Of a DNA stretch of 64,000 nucleotides, positions 35,950 to 47,311 are shown one piece after another. Positions within the stretch are counted from its first letter, which is position 1. Each line of letters begins with the position of its first letter. Source of the DNA: Euryodendron excelsum (taxonomy: Eukaryota > Streptophyta > Magnoliopsida > Ericales > Pentaphylacaceae); contig CM065390.1 in the NCBI GenBank assembly GCA_033060915.1, positions 15,925,001-15,989,000 on the forward strand. The letters are read 5' to 3'. Made by a program: the position numbers and the translations under genes. The notes below the pieces were generated by a model. That model worked only from the letters and a program-made list of their open reading frames with translations, was not told where the DNA came from and made no database searches.

Positions 35950-36489
35950 ATTAGAGAATACCAAAAAGCTCAAAATTTTTGTCAGATTGGACTTGCGGAG
36001 TTAGGTTGACCTCTAACAGGAGGGTACTCAACCTTACAAAATTAACCATCCAACCCTAGCAGCAATCAAAAATTACTGTCAAGAATGCAGTTCATGACCC
36101 TTCTTTTCTCCTTTTGTTGAAAATGGGGAATTGAACATAGTGATAAGAGTTGTAGCTGCAGTGCTCTGCCACATTTGATCTCTCTCTTTCCCTGTCTTTT
36201 TGGGTCTTTCTGAATGCGCTTGTAATCCGTATGTTTATAAGCCACAATGAGCAGCACATGACTTGGAAGGAAATATATTAAGAAAGAAATTTAGGCTTTT
36301 TTTTTCCCTTGTACTTAGAAAATGCTCACGTGATGCTCACACGTCTATTTTCCATCGGTTGCACAAAGGACTACAAACAAAATGTTAACATTGTATTTTT
36401 TTATTTTATAAATGTAAGACTTAATTATTGTAATTGAAAAGACAAAAAGAATTTTTACAGAGCATAGAGGTAGGAAGTATTTTTTTTTT

Positions 36490-36492
<3 letters not shown>

Positions 36493-36524
<32 letters not shown>
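36493..36524. repeat. (GA)16 microsatellite
   Basis: An uninterrupted GA dinucleotide run directly after a poly-T tract. Confidence 0.9.
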
Positions 36525-36526
<2 letters not shown>

Positions 36527-36579
36527 CCGGTGTTTGAATCCTCAAAATCATGAGCTGGCTCAAGACCTCGACAAGAAGC

Positions 36580-36660
36580 AGTGGCGGACCCGTGTGTGTT
36601 TGAGTAGGATCAGCTGCCTGCACTGAATTTTAAAAAATAATAATGATAATTTACTCATCC
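36580..36660. mobile_element. Fragment of the GGGCGGATCTA family
   Basis: The order GTGGCGGACC, then AGCTGCCTGCACTGAATTTT, matches the left end of the 1646 element (GGGCGGATCT, then GGCTGCCCCCACTGAATTGG). No right end was found. Confidence 0.4.
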
Positions 36661-39600
36661 CATTTAAAAATGGACTTTGCTAGACGGAAACTGAAACCCG
36701 ATACCCCTGTCAAAATTTTTTTATCCAACCCAAACCAATACCCGCTTAAAATACACCCAAATGGGTAAAATGTCCTAAACCCTAAAAATCACTCCATCTC
36801 TACTCTCTCTCTCTCCAATTCGATTCTTCATATTGTTCAAGATCCAAGAAGTCAAAATTGAAGAAAATGTCTCTCCGGAAACTCAGAAGGATGAAAGGTG
36901 AAAAATGGCCTAGAAAAAGATTTCACTGGTAAGAAATATTGATTGTTTGAGGAAAACCTAGATACGCTTTTAATTCAAATCCAAATCTTGATTGTTTTGA
37001 GCTAACTCGGTGAGTTCATTTAGTTAAAATCTATACATGTATATGACAATTATGTATTAGCAGTCTAAATTTCATAACGTAAATCTATGTTTTGTTCTAA
37101 AACTTGAACTTTGTGATTGTTATTCTTTACTTTTTTTCCTCCAGAAAACTTAAAATTGCATATGTTCTTCTGTGAGGCTACAACTGTTGTTGATATATGT
37201 ATCTTTTAATTGCTTGTCTTTTATAAAAGAATTTATATTCAATTCTTGGATATATAGTTTTTCCTAATGACTGTTGATATATTTTTTTTCCTTCTCATTG
37301 TCTTGCTTAATTATTGAATTAAACGTCGTCTTTCAATTTTTTTTTTTTTTTTGGATACAATTATAGAAAGACACTTTAAGAAAAGAATACTTGACAAATT
37401 AATTTGAACAACATTTGTGTAAGAAACATTTGATATCAATGTATAGAGTTTTAAATATTATTGTATTATTTGCATTTTTAAAAATTTATTATCTTACTTA
37501 TAAATAATTATTTAATAATATTTTTCTCCTCCATTAGAAAAATTCTTGGGTCTGACCAGAAGAGCTGGGCTCAACAATTTACTTGTAAAACCACCTACGT
37601 TACTGGCTATGAGGGGTCATAAATATTTTTTTTTAAGGGAAAGAATTGCAGATTATTTTGCTTTTCACTGGGGTGATCAGCCGGCGCGGAGCTACGTACA
37701 TACGAAGGGGCCCAGGCATTTGAATTTTTTGAAGTTCCTTTGTTAGGCCCTTGAATTATTATAACATGTTGCTGGGTGTTTAAACTTAGAAGTTCTAATC
37801 GTATTTGTTCATTTCTTAAATTTATATAGTATAAAAATATACATATCAAATAATCATTGAAACTATTTTTCTTCACTCATTGGCATAATTGACATTTGCA
37901 ATGGAGCATCTTGGATATTTATTATCCACCTTTACCCCCGTGAGCATGTTTAATTCGCAGGATAAAGTCAGACTAGACATAGAGTTCGAACTTATCTCAC
38001 GTTTAAATTTTAAATTAAGGCTGAACTTGTAGTCCGATTAGAATTACTAGCACCATATACTAGTTCTTATGGAGTCCCGGGAATAGTGGGTTTCATAGTT
38101 TTGAGACTAGAATAAGAGTTGAAATGACTTAATTACCTCTAGTAGATTACATTATTTATTATTATATACTATATTACATTCTAATATATTAAAATACAAT
38201 AATATTATATAATATAAAATTATATTATATTATATTATATTAGTATTATATATATTAAATTTACATTATAATATTGTAATATTATATTATATTAATAAAT
38301 TGGAGTAACAACACGCTACTAAATGTTATATTACGTTACAATACATTGAATTTTGTAATATTATAAAATATAATATAATATTATAAATGTATAAGTTTGT
38401 ATAATACACTACTATATATTATATTTCATTATACTATATTATAATATACATATTAGATAATGATATTAAATAATATCATAATATTATTATATATGATATA
38501 CTAGGATTATATATTATACTATCTAATAAATCAATCTATATTAAGTGACAATAAATTAAATTTATTATTTAGTAAGGAGTAATATGGTCATTTCACACAT
38601 TTAGTAAAATTAATCTTAACATTTATCTCGTGTGTAAACAAATATTAAATTTGAGGATAAGTTATCTCTTGTGTAAACAAATATGAAATGTGAGGATCAG
38701 TTAGAACTGTGAGTCCTCAGTTTATCCGTCCTTAGATAGGATTCATAGTTTCAGGACTCTTTAGCTAGCCCATAAATCAAACATGCCCTGTGGGTTAAGT
38801 TGGGACGATAGCAAGTGCTATTCTTGCACGGGTTCAAGTCACAAAAATAAGTCTCTCTTTGTAATAAAATAAACTAAAAAAAAAACTTTACCTTTTCACT
38901 CTAGAACTCCAGAGCTGTTAGCTCTAGGATAGCTGGATAACCTCTGTTGTTGTTAAGTTGTTTTTGTCAAAGAAAAATTGTTTTTATGCTAAGTATGGCT
39001 CAGCCCTGGGTGGCCCAATATTTTAGTGAGCCATCTATGATCTATGGGCTGGGCTTTAGGTTTGAAATCATTGGGTAGGGCGGCCACAGGGACACCAAAT
39101 ACCAGTCAACTCTGTTCATATGCTTTTAGCCTCATTCACGGGTAGTTATCAACCCATCACAAAATGACATTTTTGTTATAAAACTAAAAAAATATAAAGC
39201 ATATAAAATAATTCAACACAAAATTTAGTAAATAGTTATTCAGTAACTGTCATACATTTATTATATTAGTTTTTCTAAAATAATTAGAGGTTAATTTTCT
39301 GAACTACCCAAGACTTTATTGATAGTATATAACCAAATAGAATACAACATAATCTTTGAAGATTTATCTATATTTTTCTTCATTCTATTTTCTCTCTGCT
39401 TCTTTTCTTATATTCATTATCTATTTTTTTATTGTACATTGAACTATCTCCTCAGCTCCTATATTTGTACTAATCTTTGACAGCTGCACTCGGGACTTGT
39501 GATGATCAAAGGCCATCCATTGCATTAAATAATAATTTTCAAAAACAGGATGCTGATATTTTAATGTGGTTTTTCGTTTCGATTTCAATTTTTTTTAAGG

Positions 39601-40019
39601 AGAAATCAGCAAAAAATTAATTAACAAAATTTCAGTTCAATTAGAGAACAGATTTTCAAGCATAGTACCAATTTAGCAATATAAACAAGAATTTTTTTTG
39701 GGTTATGGAGCAAGGCAATGAGAAGATTGATTAGCTCAGCTTATTTGAGTATAATATAAACAAGAAATTTGACATGAACCTCCAGGCAGCAAGGAAGCAC
39801 AAAGGTACGTTAACCTACAGCTTCTTCCCCAAGTAAAATAGTTTTTTTTTTTTTTTTTTTTTTTTTGCGGTTTCCTTTTCTAAATGCTGATGACAAGAAC
39901 ATGCTTAGAATGAGTCCATGCTTCTGGACGAATAACTATGTAAAGATGGAAAAACACAAAAGAAAAAATGGATTACTTCTCCGTTTGAGAGGGAGAGAGG
40001 CTGAGAGCTAAACCAGCCG

Positions 40020-40125
40020 GCCGCGAGGGTTTGGTTCAGTGGGAAGAGGCGAGGGTTTGGTTAAGTGGGAAGAGGCCTCCTTTGCAAAGTCAGAGGTTCC
40101 CGCTCAAGTCCTTAAACTAACCTTG
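40020..40125 (+). mobile_element. Possible tRNA-derived SINE head, with internal 26-bp duplication
   Basis: GGTTTGGTTCAGTGGGAAGA resembles a polymerase III A box and occurs twice in tandem. CCCGCTCAAGTCC at about 40097 resembles a B box at about the right distance. No clear SINE tail or target duplication was found. Confidence 0.3.
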
Positions 40126-40354
40126 AAGTAGCGTGTATCTGGGTTTTCTCTACGAGGATGGGTCCAATGACTCCAGCAATTATGAGGGATTTTCTCGTCT
40201 TGAAAATCCTATGCGGGCATATTGGATTGGATTGATTGAAATTTGTGGTGCAATTGAGGAAGCAGGTAAAAGACAAAATGGGGCCTTAACTTGGGAGGTG
40301 AAAATTCTAGGGGTTGGTAAGGGTAGCTGGGTTTGAAATCTAGGGTAAAGCAAG

Positions 40355-41561
40355 CACTACTGGTGGGGTTTTTTTCTAAAATAATTGAATTTGAAAAAGT
40401 GTTTTCTGAAATAACAAAAATTAAAATTTTATTCCCAATCTAAGGTAAAACACACGTTGAGGTTGCATTTTTTAAGAAAAAGCAAACCAAGGTTGCGTTT
40501 TCTGAGAAAATGCAGCTTGCAGCAACTTTTTCTGATAAAACGCAACTGACAACTTACAGCTCAAAAAACGCAGCCCAAGGCTGCGTTTTCACCTTTTGTC
40601 CCCTCTCCCCCTTTTTCACGCCCCCTCTCTACACTCACCGACTCTCTTTCTCTCTCTATTTACTACCCCTCTCTCTCACTCTCTCTCTCTTTTTTTACTC
40701 TCACTTTATAAAAATAATAATATTTTTAAAAATTTTAAAAATTCATTTTAAAATTAAAAAATAAAATAAAAATATGAACAAAGTTAAGTAATAATTAAAA
40801 TATTTTAATAACAAAAATTATGAACAAAGTTAAGTAATAATTCAAAAATTTTAATAGCGAAAAATATTAACATAATTAAGTAATAATAAAAATATAGATA
40901 AAGTGTTATAAAATAACAAAAACTATAATACTATAATACTTTATTTACTGTAAAACAATTTACTGAAAATTATTTTATAAAATAACTATATATTTAATAA
41001 TATTTATTTTACTAATAATTATTTTACTTATTAAAATAAAGTATTATAGTATTATACTTGAATTTTACTCATAGTATTATTTTAATTATTAAATAAAGTA
41101 TTATAGTATTATAGTATTACTTATTTTACTCATTGGCCAACCAACCTTTTATTATAATATTTTATTTAATAAGTAAAATAATTATTAGTAAAATAAGTAT
41201 TGTTAAATAAATAGTTATTTTATAAAGTAATTTACAGTAAATTATTTTGCAATAAATATAGTATTATAGTATTATAATTTTTGTTATTTTATAACAATTT
41301 GTCTATATTTTTATTATTACTTAATTATGTTCATATTTTTTGCTATTAAAATTTTTTAATTATTACTTAACTTTGCTCATAATTTTTGCTATTAAAATAT
41401 TTTAATTATTACTTAATTCTATTCATATTTTTTATTTATTTTTTTTAATTTTAAAATTAAAATTTTAAAATTTTTAAAAATATTATAATTTTATGTATAA
41501 TTTTTATAAAGTGAGAATGAGAAGTGAGAGAGAGGGCAGTAGAGAGAGAGGAGAGAGAGAG

Positions 41562-41609
<48 letters not shown>

Positions 41610-41956
41610 GTAGTAAATAGAGAGAGAAAGAGAGTGGGGGGAGTGTAGAGAGAGGGGCGGGAAAAAGGAGGAGAGAGGACAAAAGGTGAAAACGCAGCCT
41701 TCTCAGAAAATGCAGTTGCAAGTTGTGTTTTCTCAAAAAACGCAACTTGAAAACGCTGCTGCAAGTTGCGTTTTCTTAAGAATTTTTTCTTTTTTTTTAT
41801 CCTGCCAGAGAACGCAACCTTGAATTGTGTTTTCTCAGAAAACCCACCCTCGATGTGCATTTTACCTTAGATTGAGAATAATATCTTGATTTTTGTTATT
41901 TTGAAAAATATCTTTTCAAATTCGATTATTTTGGAAAAAAACCCACTATTGGTGTC
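40355..41956. mobile_element. 1.6-kb foldback element with arms of nearly 800 bp
   Basis: The whole block is close to one long inverted repeat centred near 41140-41155 (TTGGCCAA). The left end reads ACTACTGGTGGGGTTTTTTT; the right end on the opposite strand reads ACCAATAGTGGGTTTTTTTC. Matching landmarks run inward: ATAATTGAATTTGAAAA against ATAATCGAATTTGAAAA, AACGCAACTT-rich segments, CT run against GA run, and AAAGTTAAGTAATAATT against AATTATTACTTAACTTT. The two arms differ by scattered substitutions and repeat-length changes. Open frames in the arms are only CT/GA-run translations. A transcript across it would form a very long hairpin RNA. The target duplication is unclear. Confidence 0.85.
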
Positions 41957-42036
41957 AAAGTCTTGGTGGGGTTACCTTACTTCCAAAACAAGCAATAATT
42001 AGTAGATCTCTACCCCACTAATTAATAGGTGAGATT

Positions 42037-42117
42037 CACCATGTACATTACGGCTCGGACCACTGAAACCTTCCTAGCCAAGAACAGCCCGAATGTCACA
42101 GCTGGGTTTATGTGACC
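42037..42117 (-). pseudogene. PIP aquaporin exon 2 remnant (copy A)
   Basis: The minus strand reads [20 protein letters not shown], then RAVMYMV, and then diverges into NLTY and a stop. This is the start of PIP exon 2 with the first NPA water-pore motif intact. The bases before it (GGATGCGGGGG) lack an AG acceptor, and the downstream half of the exon is missing. It lies only about 500 bases beyond the copia element that separates it from exon 1 at 52996-53302, so the two are best read as one PIP2 gene split by insertion. Confidence 0.88.
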
Positions 42118-42613
42118 CCCCGCATCCCCATTTCACGTAATCACAAAAAGATTACGTAAACATGTTAATCTCGGTTTTTAAATCCTTCTACTTGTGTAAA
42201 AAAATATAAGCATATCAAAATTAGATTTATAAACACTACAAAGATAAATGATAATAAAAAGTAGGTCTTGCTAACATGTGTCCTAAGAGCACAATTTAAG
42301 TATGTTTTATCTAGTTGTACAAAGTATTAAAACTTATCTTTTCACAATTTTCAACACTGAAAATACAATTACTAACACTCTGTATAATCAGACAAACCAT
42401 GCTTAAAATGCGCCCTTAGAGTACATGTTACCATTTATCATAAAAAATTACTAAATTTACAGCATAAAGAAGTTCTATCCTTCTACATAATTGGCTTGGG
42501 TATTGTGCAGCAAGGCAGTTTACAAATACGTACTTCACATTGTACTTTTTTTTTACTATAAGATATTCAGACATTCGATCTACTATTATCTTAAACTCGT
42601 ACAAAGACATATT

Positions 42614-43063
42614 CGTAAAATTAATTGCATAAATTTATTAATTATAAATATTGATTCCAAGACCTAAAACTATCATGATTTTTACGTATCAATAATGCGG
42701 AAATACATAAGTACGAAAAATATACATGTGGCCATTATTGTAAACCTTAAACATTTGATTTGAGTAGAGTATTCTTTGATCCAGCCAGAAATACAGTTTT
42801 TTTCTCTTGACCTTTTTTTCTCTTATGTTACACAATGATGATGGAAAACTATGTACATTTATAGGTAGAGAGCAGACCGATTTTTATGTTCAACTATAAG
42901 TCTGCTTACCCATAACAGTAGGAATAGAAACTACTTCTCTTATTGACCAACAAAATATAAGAGATTAAAACATAATATGATTGAAAATATTATCATTAGT
43001 AAACTCATAAATGATAGATAAATCATATGTGCCATATTATGTAGGCCACATAAAAGTCTAACA
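42614..43063 (-). repeat. 3' LTR of the copia element
   Basis: This 450-bp repeat is closely similar to 51904-52352 over its whole length, with many scattered substitutions, so the insertion is not young. On the minus strand it starts TGTTAGACTTTTATGTGG and is preceded by the purine tract CCAAGTGCAAGAA. Confidence 0.88.
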
Positions 43064-44502
43064 TTCTTGCACTTGGCTTATATGATTACCTTTCTTATTG
43101 AATTCAACAAGGTTGACATACACGCACAATAAATACAATTCATTCAATCTCACTTTAATTTGGCCATCGTCATAATACCATAATTAAACAAGTCACTAAT
43201 GTGAGTCATGGCATTTGTATGAAAGCCAATATAGTTCCTTCCATATATAACAATATTAGTAAACTATTTAACACGGTGTATAAATGAGAAGTGTATATAA
43301 AATAATCTAACAATAATGTCTTTTATCAAAGACTATTCCTATTATCATTCATCCAATCTCATACATATACAATCATTATGGAAAGCAGGAATTACCATAA
43401 ACAAATTTAAATGAGGTCTCAAAATGTCCAAAAAATAAATATTATGCAAAATCCATAATCTTATATAGACAGTATGGGTTACAGTCAAGACTTGCTATGT
43501 TAATATTTTTCTTAAATGTCTTTCAAAACAACCCTTTTTTTAATGGATTTGCAATAATAATATTTGCACTTAAAGATATTAATTGTTTCCGTGCATTCTC
43601 CTTAACGACAAAACAATTAAATACAGGTACGGAGTCATCACAATAAATTCTTAGAGGCTTAGAAATCCAGTCGATAATTCTAAGTCTTAAAATAAATCCT
43701 TAACCACAATTCATGAATTGTGACCTCAAAGCATGTCACAAATTCAACTTTCATAATAAATTTAATTATGATAGTTTGTTTTTTTCCTTTTCCATGAGGT
43801 TGTTCTTTCAAGTAACAGGGACATATAAAATAAGAAAAATGTATTTTCTACAATTAATGCATCTAACAAAATTCAAAATGTAATAGTCAATCATGTTGAG
43901 ATGATTTCAATTCATGTTACATAATTTCTCCTTGTAAATTTCATAATTCCGTGCAATAAACTAAAAACATTAGTGACAAAAATATTTAATTAACATATAG
44001 AATAAAAAATATAAACTTACTCCCACTAATCTATAGTTATATAACATAAATAACACTATCATTGAACTTAAGATACCATTATACTAGACATTGTTTAAAT
44101 TCATACTCATTATGAATGTGATTGATCATTAGTTTATTATTTAATATTCCCCAACAATTCGACAATACCCTAACTTATTAAATAACCATATTTATGGTTT
44201 CCCATTCCCACTGATTTCACAATTCTTAAGATATGTAAACTTTCTAATCTTTAAGAGTTTCAACAAATACGTCATCAAGTCTTAATTGTACAAATTACCA
44301 TACAAAATATCAGAAACAATGAAAAAGATATTTTTAAACAAGCTAAAACTTTTATTATGAAACTTAAAATTATCTTAATAGAAAATTTGAGCAATGAAAC
44401 TAAATTGTAAGAAATAAAAGCAACACAAATTGTTTGAAATAAATCTAAATAACCTTCAATGTCTAAAATAAATGAAAAGTCTTAATGGCTTCATGTGTTG
44501 CT

Positions 44503-45400
44503 TTAGCTGAATTTCCATGAATATAAACTCTCATTTAGGTTTATGATTTGGATCATAAGTGATCCCTTTCTTTTTGAACTATGCCTTACGCCGAGAGAAA
44601 TCTTTTTTAAAATGCCCTGATTTTCTACAGAAGTGACACTTATCATTCCATTCCTTTTTATAAGCATGAGCAACTTGAGTATGCTCATTAGGATTAGATG
44701 GTCCTCCTTTCTTTCCCTTTTCATACTTTTTCCGTTTCTTTTCAGCTACTTACTTACAAGATTAACTAAATGGGGTTCTTATTACTTAAATCTCCTCTCT
44801 TCCTAAACAAGCATATTTGCCAATTCATTCACACTCCACTCATCCTTAATAGTGTTGTAGTGAATCTGAAAAGACTCATACTGAGAAGGTAAGAAGTTCA
44901 AGATAAATTAAACTAGAAATGACTCATCTACATTCATCCTTAAAACCTTTAACTTAGCAGCGTGCTTTGTCATTTTGAGGACATATTCATGCATCTCACG
45001 CGTACCATCAAATTTCATAGTGGTAAGATTACCCATTAGTGTCTCTGCAAGAGACTTATTAGCAGTACGAAAATGTTCTTCTACATTCTTAAGGTATTCC
45101 ATAGCAATATCAGTTGTAGGAAGTGTTGACTTAATGTTGTTTGATATGGTCATTCTCATAAACATGATATTTAGTCTATTGGATTGCATCCAGGTTCAGC
45201 ACAAAACCTTTCATCAGCATTGCTTGAATCAGTAATAACAGGAAGTTTTTTTTAGTTTTGAGTGCTACATCAAGATCTAGAATACCGAAGTGAAACAGAA
45301 CTTGCTCACACCAATCTAAGAAATTAATTCCATTAAGTATCGTAACAGACGAAGCAAGGGCATATAGTGAAACAAGAACTACAATAAGATAAATGCTCAC
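44503..45400 (-). pseudogene. Copia-type gag remnant
   Basis: Minus-strand pieces in different frames together cover a Ty1-copia gag: VTILNGINFLDWCEQVLFHF near 45340, EYLKNVEEHFRTANKSLAET and LTTMKFDGTREMHEYVLKMT (45189-44911), a stop, then FILNFLPSQYESFQIHYNTI. A zinc-knuckle remnant KCHFCRKSGHFKKDF lies near 44600. The knuckle has Phe where the last Cys should be. Frameshifts and stops make it non-functional. Its place near the 3' LTR, with no pol after it, shows a deletion of the coding body. Confidence 0.85.
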
Positions 45401-45694
45401 TTTATTAATGCTTTGAGGTATTTACAATTTAACCATAAGTTAGTACAAGATACATATTCTAACAAAACATGAGTAGTATTATCATGATCCTCTTTTGGGC
45501 AGAAATTTGGATATACCAATTCTTTAACTATTTTGGCGATACCCTTTCATCTAATAGGACTAATCAATGCTATATCCATAATTAGATAGGTTTGTTACCA
45601 TTGAGCATCTAATTCCATTCCCAATTTGGGATGCACACCAATTATCTTATTCTAGTTAATTAATCACTTAAAGAGTGGTGCACCTTTAGGCCAA

Positions 45695-46340
45695 TCATAT
45701 ATATATAAAAGTTGTATTTACTTTTATATTTTGTCTCTCTCCTACGTGGCACTCTAAATGTTCAAAAAATTTTAAAATGTCACGTCATAGGAGCAATTGA
45801 TTAGATAACTATTGAATTTATTCTTTTATTAAATTTGCTATCTTAGTTTTGTAAGATATATATATATATATATATAAGATAAGATAAGATTAGTTTGGTT
45901 ATATAGATAAGATACATATATATAATATCAGATTGTCAGGACTCTTTCTAAACTTAATATCTATAAAAAAAAGTGATTCTAATTAAAATAAAATATCATC
46001 TATATATATATATCAATATCTATTTACATTTTAGAGATACGATACGATGTATTAGTTTTGTAAAATATATATATATATATATATATATAAGATAGGATTA
46101 GTTTTATAAGATAGATAAGATATATATATATATATAATATCAGATTGTCAGGACTTTTTCTGAACTTAGCATCTAAAAATATGATTATAATTAAATAAAA
46201 TACTACTATATATATATATCAATATCTATTTATATTTTAAAGATACGATACGATTGTATAATTAATTATTGTGAATTTTAAATTAACTATTTATAATTTG
46301 AACAACTCTTACTTCCGCGCATTGCACGGTGGACACCTAG
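45695..46340 (+). mobile_element. Non-autonomous Helitron-like element
   Basis: It starts TC after an A and ends CTAG before a T, the Helitron insertion pattern. A GC-rich hairpin (CCGCGCATTGCACGG, one mismatch, 3-base loop) lies 7 bases before the CTAG end. The body is AT-rich and contains a diverged internal duplication (about 45870-46045 and 46085-46250). There is no target duplication, as expected for Helitrons. It is nested in the copia element. Confidence 0.5.
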
Positions 46341-46344
46341 TTCT

Positions 46345-47306
46345 AATATTGTTGTGATTAAAAAACTGTGATTTGCAATGCCATTATATTTAATGCATGG
46401 GTAATAGGCACTAAATATCAATTATATAATTTGAAATCTATAAGTCATTCTAGTTGGGCTACTTTGGCTGTTGCCAACTATATCATAATATAGACAACAA
46501 ATTAAAATAATGACTTTGCACAAAACTTTAGATGACAATTATACAATTTGAAATCTATGTATCACTCTAGTTTACTGCTACCAAACTATATCTTTATATA
46601 GATAACAAATTGTAATAGTGACTACCATCAAATAACATTAATATAGTGCCAATAATTAACAATTAAGATGCATATGATCATTAATATAGCTAATCAACTC
46701 GTTCAGTACATGTGATTATATTGATGAGTTTTTCAACCAAATCAAAACAACATAAGCATAAAGTAATCACATAAAAATTAAATAGCAATCGTGAACCTCA
46801 CATGCGTTGCTATAAATCTAAAAGGCCAACAATCATTTATTATATTATTTTAATAATGAGACTTAAATTTGTATGGCAATTACATTAGGGGTCTTTGAAA
46901 AGAGCCCATTAACAGCTTCACTATAATCATAATAATAACTGTCATGCTTTCATTTAATTGTGCATCACATTAGCTAAATTCAATTTTATGAAGCATTAAT
47001 AATAATGCCAAATTCAAATGATATAGCTACTACAGAAAAGTCATAACCTTTTCACTGCCTATAGGATATGGTGACATTCAAACTACCATGATATCCCTGA
47101 TCACACAAACTATCCTCGGTTACTAGATGTTATCACATTAGGCAATCAATTATGAGGACTATAAAGAAAGATCATGGTTTAACATTCAATTTGCTTGATG
47201 CGATTTGAATCATATATAAAATCAATTAACGTAATAAGAAAACTGTCCAAGTAGGATCAACAAATTCACATAAGAATGTTCATAATCCATACGATTTTCA
47301 TGAGTC
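46345..47306. other. Internal DNA of the copia element, non-coding
   Basis: AT-rich, with an imperfect direct repeat of about 120 bp (about 46415-46510 and 46534-46620, sharing TATA(C/T)AATTTGAAATCTAT). No pol-like reading frame was found. Confidence 0.5.
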
Positions 47307-47311
47307 GCATG

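Larger units (their letters stand above)
35110..40019. other. Intergenic, transposon-rich, AT-rich
   Basis: No confident gene. It holds a second GGGCGGATCTA-type element (35405-35949), a fragment of a third (36580-36660), a GA microsatellite (36493-36524), and a highly AT-rich stretch with ATATTATATT motifs (about 38150-38540). An ATG-led CDS-like start at 36867 (MSLRKLRRMKG) is too short to support. Confidence 0.45.

Noticed and set aside
36867..36950. Possible first exon MSLRKLRRMKG with a GTAAGA-like donor
   Set aside because: Only about 20 codons, with no supporting downstream exon.
37546..37746. 66-codon plus frame with GC-rich end (CGGCGCGGAGCTACG)
   Set aside because: The GC-rich tail looks like a transposon end and the frame has no domain; the borders could not be defined.
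40510..41860. Leu/Ser-rich open frames in the foldback arms
   Set aside because: They translate CT and GA dinucleotide runs and mirror each other across the hairpin.
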